Below are positions 11,329-20,329 of a stretch of 64,000 nt of DNA, one piece after another. This stretch comes from Mangrovimonas sp. YM274 (GTDB lineage Bacteria; Bacteroidota; Bacteroidia; Flavobacteriales; Flavobacteriaceae), in contig NZ_CP133091.1 in the NCBI RefSeq assembly GCF_030908385.1, positions 1,238,501 to 1,302,500 on the forward strand, given 5' to 3'. Position numbers and translations under genes: made by a program. The first letter of the stretch is position 1. Every line of letters starts with the position of its first letter. The notes under the pieces are model-generated. The model had not been told where the DNA came from and searched no databases. It saw only the letters and a list, made by a program, of their open reading frames with translations.

Positions 11329-12276
11329 ATGACAAATAGAATTACAACACTTTTCGATATAGAATACCCCATAGTTCAAGCAGGAATGATATGGAACAGT
11401 GGCTGGAGACTGGCGTCTGCGGCCAGTAATGCAGGTATATTGGGATTGATTGGTGCAGGCTCTATGTACCCAGAAGTACTGCGAGAGCACATTCAAAAAT
11501 GTAAAAAAGCAACAACAAAACCTTTTGGGGTGAACGTTCCAATGTTGTACCCGAACATTGAAGAAATTATGGACATCATTGTGGAGGAAGGTGTAAAGAT
11601 TGTTTTTACTTCGGCGGGAAATCCCAAAACTTGGACGTCTTGGCTACAAGAGCGGGGCATTACAGTTGTGCATGTAGTAAGTAGTGTGAAATTTGCATTG
11701 AAAGCCCAAGAGGCGGGAGTGGACGCTATTGTTGCTGAAGGTTTTGAGGCAGGAGGACATAATGGTCGTGATGAAACTACTACGTTGACTTTGATTCCTA
11801 TGGTGAAGGAGCAGTTACAAATTCCATTGATTGCTGCAGGAGGAATTGCTACAGGAAGAGGGATGTTGGCAGCCATGGTTTTGGGGGCCGATGGTGTTCA
11901 ATTAGGAAGCCGCTTTGTGGCAAGTGAAGAATCTTCGGCACATCAAGCCTTTAAGGAAGTGGTGGTAAATGCCAAGGAAGGGGATACGCAATTAACTTTA
12001 AAGGAACTGGCGCCAGTACGTTTGGTGAAAAATAAGTTCTTTAATGATATCCAAGAGCTGTATGCGAAAAGTCCTTCGGTAGAGGATTTGAAGTCCCTTT
12101 TGGGAAGAGCCAGAGCTAAAAAGGGCATGTTTGAAGGGGATTTGGAAGAAGGAGAATTAGAAATTGGTCAGATTGCAGGTTTGATTCACGATATCAAGCC
12201 CGTTCAGGATATTGTAAGTGAGATGGTTCAGGAATTTAGAGAAGCCCATGCCCAAATACAAGGATTAACAATTTAG
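11329..12276 (+). CDS. Nitronate monooxygenase-type FMN enzyme (NPD/FabK-like)
   Basis: This 315-residue TIM-barrel flavoprotein starts with ITTLFDIEYPIVQAGM and has the FMN phosphate loop IAAGGIATGRGM followed by GADGVQLGSRFVASEES. It also has a GGHNGRDETTTLTLIP segment with the active-site histidine region. These are family features of nitronate monooxygenases and of FabK enoyl-ACP reductases; the sequence alone does not settle which reaction it performs. The ATG abuts the subtilase TAA with no spacer, so translation is probably coupled, although a functional link between the two is not obvious. Confidence 0.85.
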   Translation: MTNRITTLFDIEYPIVQAGMIWNSGWRLASAASNAGILGLIGAGSMYPEVLREHIQKCKKATTKPFGVNVPMLYPNIEEIMDIIVEEGVKIVFTSAGNPKTWTSWLQERGITVVHVVSSVKFALKAQEAGVDAIVAEGFEAGGHNGRDETTTLTLIPMVKEQLQIPLIAAGGIATGRGMLAAMVLGADGVQLGSRFVASEESSAHQAFKEVVVNAKEGDTQLTLKELAPVRLVKNKFFNDIQELYAKSPSVEDLKSLLGRARAKKGMFEGDLEEGELEIGQIAGLIHDIKPVQDIVSEMVQEFREAHAQIQGLTI

Positions 12277-12340
12277 GAATTTTTATCCGTGGAAACTAAG
12301 CAGTTTGCCAACTGCAAACTAAAACAGTAAGCCATAAAAT

Positions 12341-12375
12341 AACAAAAAGGAGATCTTGTCTCCTTTTTGTTTGAA
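12341..12375 (+). terminator. Intrinsic terminator after the NMO-like gene
   Basis: A perfect 13-bp stem (12341-12353 with 12359-12371) around a 5-base loop. The stem arms are themselves A/T rich at the ends, so it can act in either direction. It lies in the 340-base gap 12277-12616, which otherwise holds only the promoter-like element at 12590. Confidence 0.85.
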
Positions 12376-12589
12376 ACCATTCACGACTTAATCTTTAAAA
12401 AATCCCTCAAAAATTATGGCGTAAAAAGTTTCAACTAGAACTAACTCAAATAATTACTTAAATTTAGTAATTAAATGCTTTTGTTAAAAGGAATTCCTAA
12501 AGGAGTTATTAACAATTTTAAATGTAATTAATTGATTTGTAATTGAATACAGTGTTTTAGCTTCTTCTTTACTATACGTTATAAAAGCA

Positions 12590-12597
12590 TATCTTTG
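12590..12597 (+). promoter_or_regulatory. Putative -7 element for the MATE gene
   Basis: TATCTTTG matches TAnnTTTG exactly and lies 19 bases before the GTG start at 12617. No TTG is seen at the -33 position. Confidence 0.4.
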
Positions 12598-12616
12598 TCG
12601 CATTAAAAAGAATAAC

Positions 12617-14002
12617 GTGAATCTTTCCCTTTATACCAAAGAGTTTAAATATAACTGGAAGTTGGCAGCCCCTGTGATGTTAGGGATGTTGGGCCATACT
12701 TTTGTGAGCTTTGTAGACAATGTTATGGTGGGGCAATTGGGGACTGCCGAATTGGCTGCAGTGTCCTTGGGGAACAGTTTTATGTTCATCGCCATGTCCT
12801 TAGGAATAGGTTTCTCTACGGCCATTACGCCTTTGGTGGCAGAAGCCGATGGTGCCGAGGATTTTAAACAAGGAAAATCAGCGTTTAAACACGGCCTGTT
12901 TTTGTGTATGCTCTTGGGCATTTTGTTGTTCTTGGTGGTTTATTTTTCCAAGCCGTTAATGTATTTGATGAAGCAACCTGCAGAGGTTGTGGAATATGCC
13001 ATGCCTTATTTAGATTTGGTGGCATTCTCCTTGATTCCCTTAATCGTGTTTCAGGCTTTTAAGCAATTCAGTGATGGTTTGTCCATGACCAAATACCCGA
13101 TGTACGCTACCTTATTGGGAAACATTGTAAATGTAGTGTTGAATTATATTTTCATTTTTGGAAAGTTTGGATTCCCAGAACTGGGAATTGTGGGAGCAGC
13201 CTACGGAACCTTGGCATCCAGATTTATAATGGTGGCCTTTTTATGGATGTTGCTGATAAAAAAGGAAAAATCCAAGGCCTTTGTAACCCATATAAAAATA
13301 TTTGTACTTGATAGATTGATGTTGCGTCAGCTTTTAAAACTGGGAACCCCCAGTGCCATGCAAATGTTTTTTGAAGTAGCCATTTTTACGGGTGCTATTT
13401 GGTTAAGTGGGTTGTTGGGTAAAAATCCCCAAGCGGCCAATCAAATTGCATTAAACCTATCTTCAATGACGTTTATGGTTGCTACAGGTTTGAGCGTGGC
13501 AGCTATGATTAGAGTAGGAAACCAAAAAGGACTTCAAAATTATAAGGAATTGAGACGAATTGCCTTCTCCATCTTTTTAATGGGCTTTATCTTTGCGGTG
13601 ATTTTTGGACTGTTTTTTTATGTCTTCCACGGAAGTTTACCGAAACTATATGTCGATTTCAACGATGCCAAAAATGCTATGGATAATGCCGAGGTGGTGG
13701 GCATAGCTTCAACTTTGCTAATTGTAGCTGCCTTTTTTCAGATTAGCGATAGTATCCAAGTGGTAATGTTGGGAGCCTTAAGAGGCTTGCAGGATGTAAA
13801 AATACCAACAATCATTACTTTTATATCCTATTGGGTCATTGGGTTTCCTGTTTGTGTGTTTTTAGGGAAGGAAGAAGCCTATGGTAGTTTTGGGATTTGG
13901 ATTGGCCTTTTAGCAGGGTTGACGGCGGCAGCCATTTTGTTGTACATCAGGTTCAATTATTTGACCAATAAATTAATAGAAACAAACAAATTAGATTCAT
14001 AA
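12617..14002 (+). CDS. MATE-family efflux transporter
   Basis: This 461-residue integral membrane protein has twelve hydrophobic segments and two MatE halves. The N-terminal MATE signature is clear (APVMLGMLGHTFVSFVDNVMVGQLGTAELAAVSLGNS). MATE pumps export cationic drugs or metabolites in exchange for Na+ or H+. The start is GTG at 12617; the first ATG in frame is codon 21, inside the first membrane segment, so GTG is preferred. It is followed after 6 bases by a small acidic protein gene and then a PAP2 phosphatase gene, a likely three-gene transcript. Confidence 0.92.
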   Translation: MNLSLYTKEFKYNWKLAAPVMLGMLGHTFVSFVDNVMVGQLGTAELAAVSLGNSFMFIAMSLGIGFSTAITPLVAEADGAEDFKQGKSAFKHGLFLCMLLGILLFLVVYFSKPLMYLMKQPAEVVEYAMPYLDLVAFSLIPLIVFQAFKQFSDGLSMTKYPMYATLLGNIVNVVLNYIFIFGKFGFPELGIVGAAYGTLASRFIMVAFLWMLLIKKEKSKAFVTHIKIFVLDRLMLRQLLKLGTPSAMQMFFEVAIFTGAIWLSGLLGKNPQAANQIALNLSSMTFMVATGLSVAAMIRVGNQKGLQNYKELRRIAFSIFLMGFIFAVIFGLFFYVFHGSLPKLYVDFNDAKNAMDNAEVVGIASTLLIVAAFFQISDSIQVVMLGALRGLQDVKIPTIITFISYWVIGFPVCVFLGKEEAYGSFGIWIGLLAGLTAAAILLYIRFNYLTNKLIETNKLDS

Positions 14003-14008
14003 TACACG

Positions 14009-14236
14009 ATGGAATTACCAAAATTTTTATTGGGAGACAATACCGATTTCCCTGAAGCCATTTATATTGTACATACTGATTTTCCTAGGTTCATCATCAA
14101 TTTAGAGAATGATGATATTGAATGGTTAGAAGAGTTTGACGAACACGATCAAAAGGAAGTGGAGGCTGAAATTGAAAATTTGATTAATGCAGCTACCGAT
14201 TTTTATGACCGTGAAGTGGCACGTTACGAAGAGTAG
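14009..14236 (+). CDS. Small acidic conserved hypothetical protein
   Basis: This 75-residue protein is very acidic (about a third Asp/Glu). It has a beta-like N-terminal half (LLGDNTDFPEAIYIVHTDFPRFIINL) and a helical C-terminal half (EEFDEHDQKEVEAEIENLINAATDFYDREVARY). There is no signal peptide or membrane segment. It is not assigned to a family with known function. It sits tightly between the MATE gene (6 bases) and the PAP2 gene (2 bases), and the dense packing supports a real gene. Confidence 0.75.
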   Translation: MELPKFLLGDNTDFPEAIYIVHTDFPRFIINLENDDIEWLEEFDEHDQKEVEAEIENLINAATDFYDREVARYEE

Positions 14237-14238
14237 GT

Positions 14239-14805
14239 ATGGAACAACTCATTCAGTATGACACCGACTTATTTTTATGGTTAAATAATTTGGGCAATCC
14301 TACATGGGATGACTTTTGGTTGGCGGTCACCAATAAATTCACATTTATTCCTCTGTATGCGGTATTATTGTATTTGCTTTACAGAAAAATGGGTGCCAAG
14401 TCATTGCTAATTTCTGTCGTAGTGATTGCTTTCATGATTGCCTTTACAGATCAAATTAGTGGTTTGTTTAAGCATGGCATACAACGTCCTAGACCCTGTA
14501 GAGAAGAAGATTTGTTGGAACACATGCGATATATTGCGGAGCGTTGTGGTCGTTATGGTTTCTTTTCGGCGCATGCTGCCAATTCTATGGCTGTAGCAGT
14601 ATTTGCAGGTTTGTTGTTAAGGCCTTATTATAAATCGTTGATTTTTGCTCTTTTGTTTTGGAGTGCCTTTGTAGCTTATAGTAGAATTTACGTAGGTGTT
14701 CATTATCCAGTAGACATTGTCTGTGGAATGACTTTTGGAGCTTTGTCCGGTTTTTTATTTTATAAAATTAAGCGTAAAGCAGATACTCGTTTTATTTCTT
14801 CCTAA
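14239..14805 (+). CDS. PAP2-family membrane phosphatase
   Basis: This 188-residue protein with five to six membrane segments carries the three phosphatase motifs: KHGIQRPRP, then FFSAHAAN (a variant of PSGH with Ala in place of Gly before His-Ala), then SRIYVGVHYPVDI with catalytic His and Asp. The family dephosphorylates lipid phosphates such as undecaprenyl pyrophosphate or phosphatidic acid. The last 14 bases overlap the 3' end of the convergent GT-C gene. Given the adjacent lipid-linked sugar genes, undecaprenyl pyrophosphate recycling or lipid A dephosphorylation are both plausible. Confidence 0.88.
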   Translation: MEQLIQYDTDLFLWLNNLGNPTWDDFWLAVTNKFTFIPLYAVLLYLLYRKMGAKSLLISVVVIAFMIAFTDQISGLFKHGIQRPRPCREEDLLEHMRYIAERCGRYGFFSAHAANSMAVAVFAGLLLRPYYKSLIFALLFWSAFVAYSRIYVGVHYPVDIVCGMTFGALSGFLFYKIKRKADTRFISS

Positions 14806-16426
14806 GGATATAGTAATCGTTAGTTAATCTGCTGTTATGCTTTTTAGAAGTTTCGTCGGCAAGGTTCAAGTCGTAAAAGGTTTGAAACTCAATGTTGTAA
14901 TGGCTGGATAAAAAGGCTTCGTCTTCAGGAGATAACTTTTGGGTTAACAGTCCAAATGCTTCAGTATTTGGAAGCTGAAATGAGCCGTCTTCGGTTTTCA
15001 ACGATGGGATCTTATCACCGAACTGCCAAATAACTTCAGGGGAAATATAGCCTAACCAATACACAGGAAGCTGCTCTGCATCCGCTTCGGCTTTCAAATT
15101 GGAAACGGGGTTGTAGTTAGATCCTTTAAGAGCATTTGCCAAGGGTAGTCCCGTAAGAAATAACGAGGCAAAAAACAGGACCGTAAAAAAGAATACATTG
15201 GGAAAGTTCTTCTTTTTCAATTGAATTACAATGCCAATCCCCAAGGTGAAGACAATAATAGAAGTCAAGATATACGAAAACCAATGGTTGGAAATGTTGG
15301 AGCCTAAAAAGAAATAGGCTACAAATGGAAACGCTAGCCCAATGAGTGCAATCAATCCAAAATTGAAATACACAGGAATGGTTTCTCGTTTGTCCTTAAG
15401 TTCCTTAAATCTTCTAAATAGATATTCCATATAAAATCCAGTATTGATAGCTAATGGAATAAGTACAGGCATCAAATACCTGGATTTTTTTTCTGGTATG
15501 ATAGAGAGTAGAATAACGGCAAAAATCGTCCAATAAAAGCTAAAACGGTAGGCTTTTAAATTTGAAACGCGAGATTTTAAATACGGATAAAGCAATCCAA
15601 TAAAAGCCGGAATCGTCCAAATTCCGCTCTGGGTGAAAAAACTCCAATAGTAATAAAATGGTCTCACGTTATAGCTGCCCCAATTACTGGTTTCTCTTTC
15701 AGCCACTTTTGTAAAAGTAGCAGGATCAATGAGTCTAACATATAGGTACCACCAGCCTCCAATAGTAAGACCAATAATAAGGAAGAGCACAAGCGCTGGA
15801 ATTTTCTTTGTAATGTCTTTGTATTTGTAAGTAATTCCATAAGCTATCAGAAAGGGAAGTAATAGGGCATAAAAAGATACTGGCCCTTTGCAAAGAATAG
15901 AGCCTCCCAACATAATCCCCGCTATGATGACATGTTTGTAACTCGTTTTTTGAGCTTGAAAAAAATGAAATAGAAAATAAATACCCATAAGCATAAAGCC
16001 GTGGGTAAAGATGTCCCAGGGAGCCTCGATAGTAATCCCTATAACATAGAAAGAGGTCACCACAATTAAAGCATTGATGGAGCTATGTAATTTATTTTTT
16101 GTGAGCTGTTTTGAAAGGAGGTAGGCGAAAATTCCTGTAAGAGCAATAAAAATAATGGCAGGGAACCTAAGGGCAGTCAATTTTGTGATTCCAAAGATAA
16201 GTGCAAAAATCGCCGAAAACCATGTTGGTAAGGGCGGTTTTTGGTAACGGGCTTCGCCGTTCATGGTGGTTAAAAGCCAATTGCCATCAGTCAACATTTC
16301 TCGGGCAGTAATAAAATTACGAGCCTCCATAATGCTAACAGGAAGGTAATGTATGGTGAATCCCAACATAATCAATACAAACAAAAGAAGTACTATAATT
16401 GGGTTATGTTGAAGTTTTTTGAGCAT
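14792..16426 (-). CDS. ArnT-like GT-C glycosyltransferase (PMT/GT39-GT83 family)
   Basis: This 544-residue protein has about eleven membrane segments. The first periplasmic loop carries the family's key acidic/arginine stretch (SIMEARNFITAREML) and then ARYQKPPLPTWF, as in 4-amino-arabinose transferase ArnT. GT-C enzymes move a sugar from a polyprenyl phosphate carrier to an acceptor on the outer face of the inner membrane. The gene is third in a minus-strand operon after a polyprenyl-phosphate sugar synthase-like GT2 and a LAB_N protein, which supports sugar transfer to lipid A or another envelope lipid. The sugar is unknown. Confidence 0.87.
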   Translation of the reverse strand: MLKKLQHNPIIVLLLFVLIMLGFTIHYLPVSIMEARNFITAREMLTDGNWLLTTMNGEARYQKPPLPTWFSAIFALIFGITKLTALRFPAIIFIALTGIFAYLLSKQLTKNKLHSSINALIVVTSFYVIGITIEAPWDIFTHGFMLMGIYFLFHFFQAQKTSYKHVIIAGIMLGGSILCKGPVSFYALLLPFLIAYGITYKYKDITKKIPALVLFLIIGLTIGGWWYLYVRLIDPATFTKVAERETSNWGSYNVRPFYYYWSFFTQSGIWTIPAFIGLLYPYLKSRVSNLKAYRFSFYWTIFAVILLSIIPEKKSRYLMPVLIPLAINTGFYMEYLFRRFKELKDKRETIPVYFNFGLIALIGLAFPFVAYFFLGSNISNHWFSYILTSIIVFTLGIGIVIQLKKKNFPNVFFFTVLFFASLFLTGLPLANALKGSNYNPVSNLKAEADAEQLPVYWLGYISPEVIWQFGDKIPSLKTEDGSFQLPNTEAFGLLTQKLSPEDEAFLSSHYNIEFQTFYDLNLADETSKKHNSRLTNDYYILRKK

Positions 16427-17042
16427 TGGATTTTTTTATTAAAAGTAAATTTCTGGCATAGATAAAGGATCCCAAACTATGGCCTGTAAAAAGCACAGGG
16501 TCTTTTCTGAAGATGGCATAGATTAAAATGAGCAAAGAACCGATAAGGCTTAAAAGCCAGAACCCAAAAGGTAACTCCGATTGTTTTCTTCGTTCGGAAT
16601 ACATCCATTGGTATACAAACCGAAGCGTAAAAATTACTTGCGAAACAATACCTAACAGTAATAGCCAAAAAGGGATAGCTTCGTTTTTAAATAGTAATTC
16701 CTTGTCAATAACATTGTTGTTATAATAATAGATTACAATTAAAATAGGGAATCCCAATAGAAAATATTGAAGTGGTTTAAACAGTTTTTGCCACTCACCC
16801 TGTAATTGCAAATTACGAATATAGATGTAGTAGGTAAGCCCCTGACCAAGCATGATAGCAAAATCATTTCGTAAATATCCATAGACAAAAAGTAAAAAGG
16901 ATGCAATAAGGCTTAGGGTCCAAAATAGGGTTGGCGTAATGACTTTTTGCTGTTTTTCGGAGGTTACCCATTGAATGATCAACCTAGAGGAAAACAAGGT
17001 TTGGGCTATAAATCCGATGCTATATATTAGCCAATCGCTCAT
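16404..17042 (-). CDS. LAB_N-domain membrane protein (two copies of the lipid-A-disaccharide-synthase N-terminal domain)
   Basis: This 212-residue, six-to-seven-segment membrane protein contains two tandem LAB_N modules: residues 3-80 (GFIAQTLFSSRLIIQWVTSE... GQGLTYYIYIRNLQL) and 130-205 (VSQVIFTLRFVYQWMYSERR... GHSLGSFIYARNLLL). The Q-W-x-x-S-E-R/K and YIRNL/YARNL signatures occur in both. LAB_N is the membrane domain fused to LpxB in some bacteria; free-standing proteins sit with sugar-lipid genes. It overlaps the upstream GT2 by 4 bases and the downstream GT-C by 23 bases, so all three are translated together. Confidence 0.88.
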   Translation of the reverse strand: MSDWLIYSIGFIAQTLFSSRLIIQWVTSEKQQKVITPTLFWTLSLIASFLLFVYGYLRNDFAIMLGQGLTYYIYIRNLQLQGEWQKLFKPLQYFLLGFPILIVIYYYNNNVIDKELLFKNEAIPFWLLLLGIVSQVIFTLRFVYQWMYSERRKQSELPFGFWLLSLIGSLLILIYAIFRKDPVLFTGHSLGSFIYARNLLLIKKSNAQKTST

Positions 17043-17755
17043 TTACTTGATTTGGAAACCGTATAGTTGATGTACTTTTTCTTCATCCATAAATAGGCAA
17101 AGCAATCCATTAAGGGGCCAATAAGCCTATTCCAAAGCCCAAATTTTGCGGTCCCGGCAATTCTAGGGAAATGCTTTACCGGCACTTGCAAAATCTTCCC
17201 GTTTTGTAGCAAGATCATAGCTGGTAAAAAGCGGTGAAGTCCTTTAAACATGGGAATTCTTTTGGCATAATCCGCTTTAATGACTTTCAGGGGGCACCCC
17301 GTATCGTCCATACCATCGTGAGTGAAAGTTCTTCTAATGCCATTGGCAATTTTGGAGGACATATTTTTAACAAAGGAATCCTTTCTGTCGGCTCTTACAC
17401 CAGTAACCAGGTCGTAGTCTCCTATATGCTCCAAAAGCAAATTAAAATCTTTTGGGTCTGTCTGTAGATCAGAATCTATATAGCCCACCAATTCGGTATC
17501 GGCATGATCAAAACCAGCTTTAATAGCCGCACTTAGACCTCTATTTTCCTTGAAAAGTATATAATTAAAGGCCTCATGCTTGTTACAGATAGTTTCAATG
17601 AGTTCCTGGCTATTGTCCTTGGATCCATCATTTACAAATAATACACAGCTAGGAAGGGTTGCAATTTTGGTATAGGCCAATAATTCCTGTTCCACCCGCT
17701 CTAAATTATCTTCTTCATTGTAAACAGGAACAATTATGGTAAATTTGTAATGCAT
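17039..17755 (-). CDS. DPM1-like family 2 glycosyltransferase
   Basis: This 238-residue GT-A enzyme has TIIVPVYNEEDNLERVEQEL, the nucleotide-binding FVNDGSKDNS, then GLSAAIKAGFDHA and the metal-binding acidic motif DSDLQTDP. The features fit polyprenyl-phosphate sugar synthases such as dolichyl-phosphate mannose synthase and ArnC. It lacks the two C-terminal membrane segments of ArnC. It heads the minus-strand operon, with a good promoter 20 bases upstream, and would load the carrier used by the ArnT-like enzyme. Confidence 0.9.
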   Translation of the reverse strand: MHYKFTIIVPVYNEEDNLERVEQELLAYTKIATLPSCVLFVNDGSKDNSQELIETICNKHEAFNYILFKENRGLSAAIKAGFDHADTELVGYIDSDLQTDPKDFNLLLEHIGDYDLVTGVRADRKDSFVKNMSSKIANGIRRTFTHDGMDDTGCPLKVIKADYAKRIPMFKGLHRFLPAMILLQNGKILQVPVKHFPRIAGTAKFGLWNRLIGPLMDCFAYLWMKKKYINYTVSKSSK

Positions 17756-17775
17756 CTAAAAATTATTAGGTGGTA

Positions 17776-17805
17776 CAAAAGTATTCTTTTTTAAGTAAAT
17801 CAAAA
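17776..17805 (-). promoter_or_regulatory. Consensus Bacteroidota promoter for the GT2/LAB_N/GT-C operon
   Basis: Read on the minus strand: TTG (complement of 17801-17803), a 17-base spacer, then TACTTTTG (complement of 17776-17783), a full match to TTG-N17-23-TAnnTTTG. It lies 20 bases before the ATG at 17755. Confidence 0.7.
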
Positions 17806-17857
17806 TTATTCTTATTGATATAATAGTTGTTACTTTGTCTAAAATTTAGTGTCATAA

Positions 17858-18799
17858 ATGAAAATACTTGTTACGGGAGCCGCAGGTTTTATAGGGTCCC
17901 ACACAGCAGAACGTTTAAGGTCCTTGGGACATGAGGTGATTGGTGTAGATAATTTCTGTCCTTATTATAGTGTGACTTCCAAGGAAAAAAATGCAGAAGT
18001 GCTTGCAAAAGTGGGTGTGTCTATTCTTAAAAAGGATCTTAGGGATGAAACACTTTCTGAGGTATTGCCAACTGATATAGACTATATTTTTCATTTTGCG
18101 GCACAACCTGGTATATCCACCACCTCGACCTTTGAAGATTATTTAAGCAATAACATTTTGGCTACCAAGCAGCTTATAGACTATGCTTTGGAATGTCCAA
18201 ACCTTAAATTGTTTGTAAACATTGCAACGTCTTCGATTTATGGCTTAGAAGCTACTTTTACAGAAGATGTGGCGCCAAAACCAGCCTCTCATTATGGAGT
18301 GACTAAGTTGGCAGCAGAGCAGATGGCACTTCAAAAGAGTAGGGAACAATTGTTTAAAGCGTGCTCTTTGCGTTTGTATTCCGTGATAGGGCCAAGGGAG
18401 CGTCCAGAGAAAATGTATACCAAGTTAATTGAATTGGGAATTAAGGGGGAAGCATTTCCTTTATATGAAGGTAGTGATGCCCACTTGAGAAGTTTTACCT
18501 ATGTAGGTGATATTGTTGACGGCATTGTAAGTGTGATTGGTAAGGAAGATAAGGTGAATGGTGAGGTTATCAATTTAGGAACTGAAGTTGAACACACAAC
18601 TCAGGATGGTATTGATGCAGTAGCAGAGGTGTTAGGAAAGCCCATTGCTATTAATGTGATTGCTAAGAGGCCTGGTGATCAATTGCGTACTAAGGCCAAT
18701 ATCGACAAGGCACGTCTTTTATTGGGGTATAATCCACAAACAACTTTGTTAGAGGCCGTAAAGGCGCAAGTGGCATGGTATAAGGAAACCTTTCTTTGA
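17858..18799 (+). CDS. NAD-dependent nucleotide-sugar epimerase (extended SDR)
   Basis: This 313-residue enzyme has the Rossmann motif GAAGFIGSH at residues 7-15, the serine motif NIATSSIYG and the catalytic YGVTKLAAE (Tyr-x-x-x-Lys). The overall pattern (TERLRSLGHEVIGVDNFCPYY, and LRLYSVIGPRERPEKM) is closest to UDP-glucuronate or UDP-glucose 4-epimerases. It runs divergently from the lipid-sugar operon and shares its 102-base intergenic region, which suggests it supplies that module with an epimerised sugar. Substrate is not determined. A terminator follows. Confidence 0.88.
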   Translation: MKILVTGAAGFIGSHTAERLRSLGHEVIGVDNFCPYYSVTSKEKNAEVLAKVGVSILKKDLRDETLSEVLPTDIDYIFHFAAQPGISTTSTFEDYLSNNILATKQLIDYALECPNLKLFVNIATSSIYGLEATFTEDVAPKPASHYGVTKLAAEQMALQKSREQLFKACSLRLYSVIGPRERPEKMYTKLIELGIKGEAFPLYEGSDAHLRSFTYVGDIVDGIVSVIGKEDKVNGEVINLGTEVEHTTQDGIDAVAEVLGKPIAINVIAKRPGDQLRTKANIDKARLLLGYNPQTTLLEAVKAQVAWYKETFL

Positions 18800-18823
18800 G
18801 ATAAACGAAATAAATGATATGTT

Positions 18824-18853
18824 AAAAGGGTACAATATGTACCCTTTTTTATT
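18824..18853 (+). terminator. Intrinsic terminator after the epimerase gene
   Basis: An 11-bp perfect stem (18824-18834 with 18838-18848) on a 3-base loop with a T-run, 25 bases after the stop. Confidence 0.85.
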
Positions 18854-18910
18854 GAATGTTTTTTGAAAAAGTTTATTCTCTTTTAGATAAATAAAAGAGC
18901 TTTATCTGCT

Positions 18911-19486
18911 TTAAGGTAGCGTATCCTTTTTAACGCTAATAGGAACTGCAATTTTAGTTTGGTCCCAAGCCATAGTCAAATCCAAATTACCCGTAGTATT
19001 ATCAAACCCAATCGTAAACTGCTCCACAGTATTGTCAAGCGATTCCACAGGGACATCTATTTCTAGAATATCGTATTGAGGCTCACGCATGGGCTTCATT
19101 TGAGCATCGACCCCCCATGGATAAAGTTTTGTGTTGAGAATAACGCTCCAAGAGCTGTCCCTCGGGATGGTCCAAAGAGTATAAATTCCTTTGGGGATAG
19201 CAATTCCCTTAACATAAAGTGCTTTATTGGTTTCAAAGGTAGTAGCCTCGTTGGCACCGGTACGCCATACTTGGTCATATGGCACAAGACCTCCAAAAAT
19301 TTCTCTTCCCTTTTTGTAGGGACGGTTGTATTGCACCTTTAGGTCCAAATCGTTTAATGTAAACTCTATAGTGTCCTTCGGACTTAAACGTTTCGAGAAG
19401 ATATTTTCAACAAAAAAAGAGTACAAAAACAGACCAACGGCAATCACCAACAGTACCCATAATACCCATTTAAAAAATCTATTCAT
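18911..19486 (-). CDS. DUF2911 family membrane-anchored protein
   Basis: This 191-residue protein has one N-terminal membrane segment (residues 6-26, FKWVLWVLLVIAVGLFLYSFFV) and an external domain with the DUF2911 pattern: VQYNRPYKKGREIFGGLVPYDQVWRTGANEATTF, then IPKGIYTLWTIP, then WSVILNTKLYPWG. The family is frequent in Bacteroidota and has no proven function. It stands alone, opposite in direction to its neighbours. Confidence 0.85.
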   Translation of the reverse strand: MNRFFKWVLWVLLVIAVGLFLYSFFVENIFSKRLSPKDTIEFTLNDLDLKVQYNRPYKKGREIFGGLVPYDQVWRTGANEATTFETNKALYVKGIAIPKGIYTLWTIPRDSSWSVILNTKLYPWGVDAQMKPMREPQYDILEIDVPVESLDNTVEQFTIGFDNTTGNLDLTMAWDQTKIAVPISVKKDTLP

Positions 19487-19777
19487 TCGCCCTGTATTTT
19501 GAAGTGTAAATATAAGGATATTGTCATGCTTTCAAAACAGCAGAACGTTAATTGTATAGGCTTTAGTATGGGCAGATAACTTAAATTTAATTTTAAAGTA
19601 AAACCTTTAAATTTATAACAAATAGAAAGTTGTGACACGATTCTTTGTAAAGGTTTGTAGTTTCCATAGGGATAAAAGCACTATCCGGATAAAAAAAATG
19701 ACATAATTTGCCACACTTTGATTTTTAAGGCGTCTTTATAATGAACTTAACCGAGTAACCAAAAAGTTTCGAAGCGA

Positions 19778-20329
19778 ATGTTTCAAATTGATCTTATTGA
19801 GAAATGCAAGCAAAACAACCGTGCAGCGCAGTTGCAGTTGTACAAGCAGTACTGCGATGGCATGTTTGTGGTAGCCATGCGTTTTGTGAAGAACTCCATG
19901 GAAGCTGAAGATATCGTACAGGAGTCCTTTATTAAGGCCTTTGCCAAATTACACCAATATAAGGCGGAGGTAACGTTTGGAGCTTGGTTAAAACGTATTG
20001 TAATTAACAAGAGTATCGACCTTTTAAAAGCCAAAAAACAGCACTTGCTGCAATTGGAAGAGGTGCACCTCAAAGTGGTCGATGCTCCTGAAGATGACAA
20101 CTGGTTAGTTGAAGACAGCCTTGGTGTAGAGGAGGTTAAGGAAGCCATTCAAAAATTACCGGATAGGTATAAATATGTGGTCATGTTGTATTTGATGGAA
20201 GGTTATGACCATCAAGAGATTTCTGAAATTTTAAACATTACCGAAGTGGCCTCTAGAACCCAGCTATCAAGGGGGAAGAATAAATTAAAGGAATTATTAA
20301 TACAAAGGAACAATGGCACAAGATATTAG
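19778..20329 (+). CDS. ECF-type RNA polymerase sigma factor
   Basis: This 183-residue sigma-70 family protein has region 2 at about residues 12-88 (LYKQYCDGMFVVAMRFVKNSMEAEDIVQESFIKAFAKL) and region 4 at about 125-178 (AIQKLPDRYKYVVMLYLMEGYDHQEISEILNITEVASRTQLSRGKNKL). Regions 1 and 3 are missing, as expected for ECF factors. The 3' end overlaps the next gene by 17 bases, which encodes a membrane protein in the position usually held by an anti-sigma factor. The 291-base region 19487-19777 upstream has no convincing standard promoter, so autoregulation is possible. Confidence 0.93.
   Translation: MFQIDLIEKCKQNNRAAQLQLYKQYCDGMFVVAMRFVKNSMEAEDIVQESFIKAFAKLHQYKAEVTFGAWLKRIVINKSIDLLKAKKQHLLQLEEVHLKVVDAPEDDNWLVEDSLGVEEVKEAIQKLPDRYKYVVMLYLMEGYDHQEISEILNITEVASRTQLSRGKNKLKELLIQRNNGTRY

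Noticed and set aside
14792-14805. Possible frameshift at the overlapping convergent ends of the PAP2 and GT-C genes
   Set aside because: Both proteins end normally for their families; a 14-base convergent overlap is not unusual.
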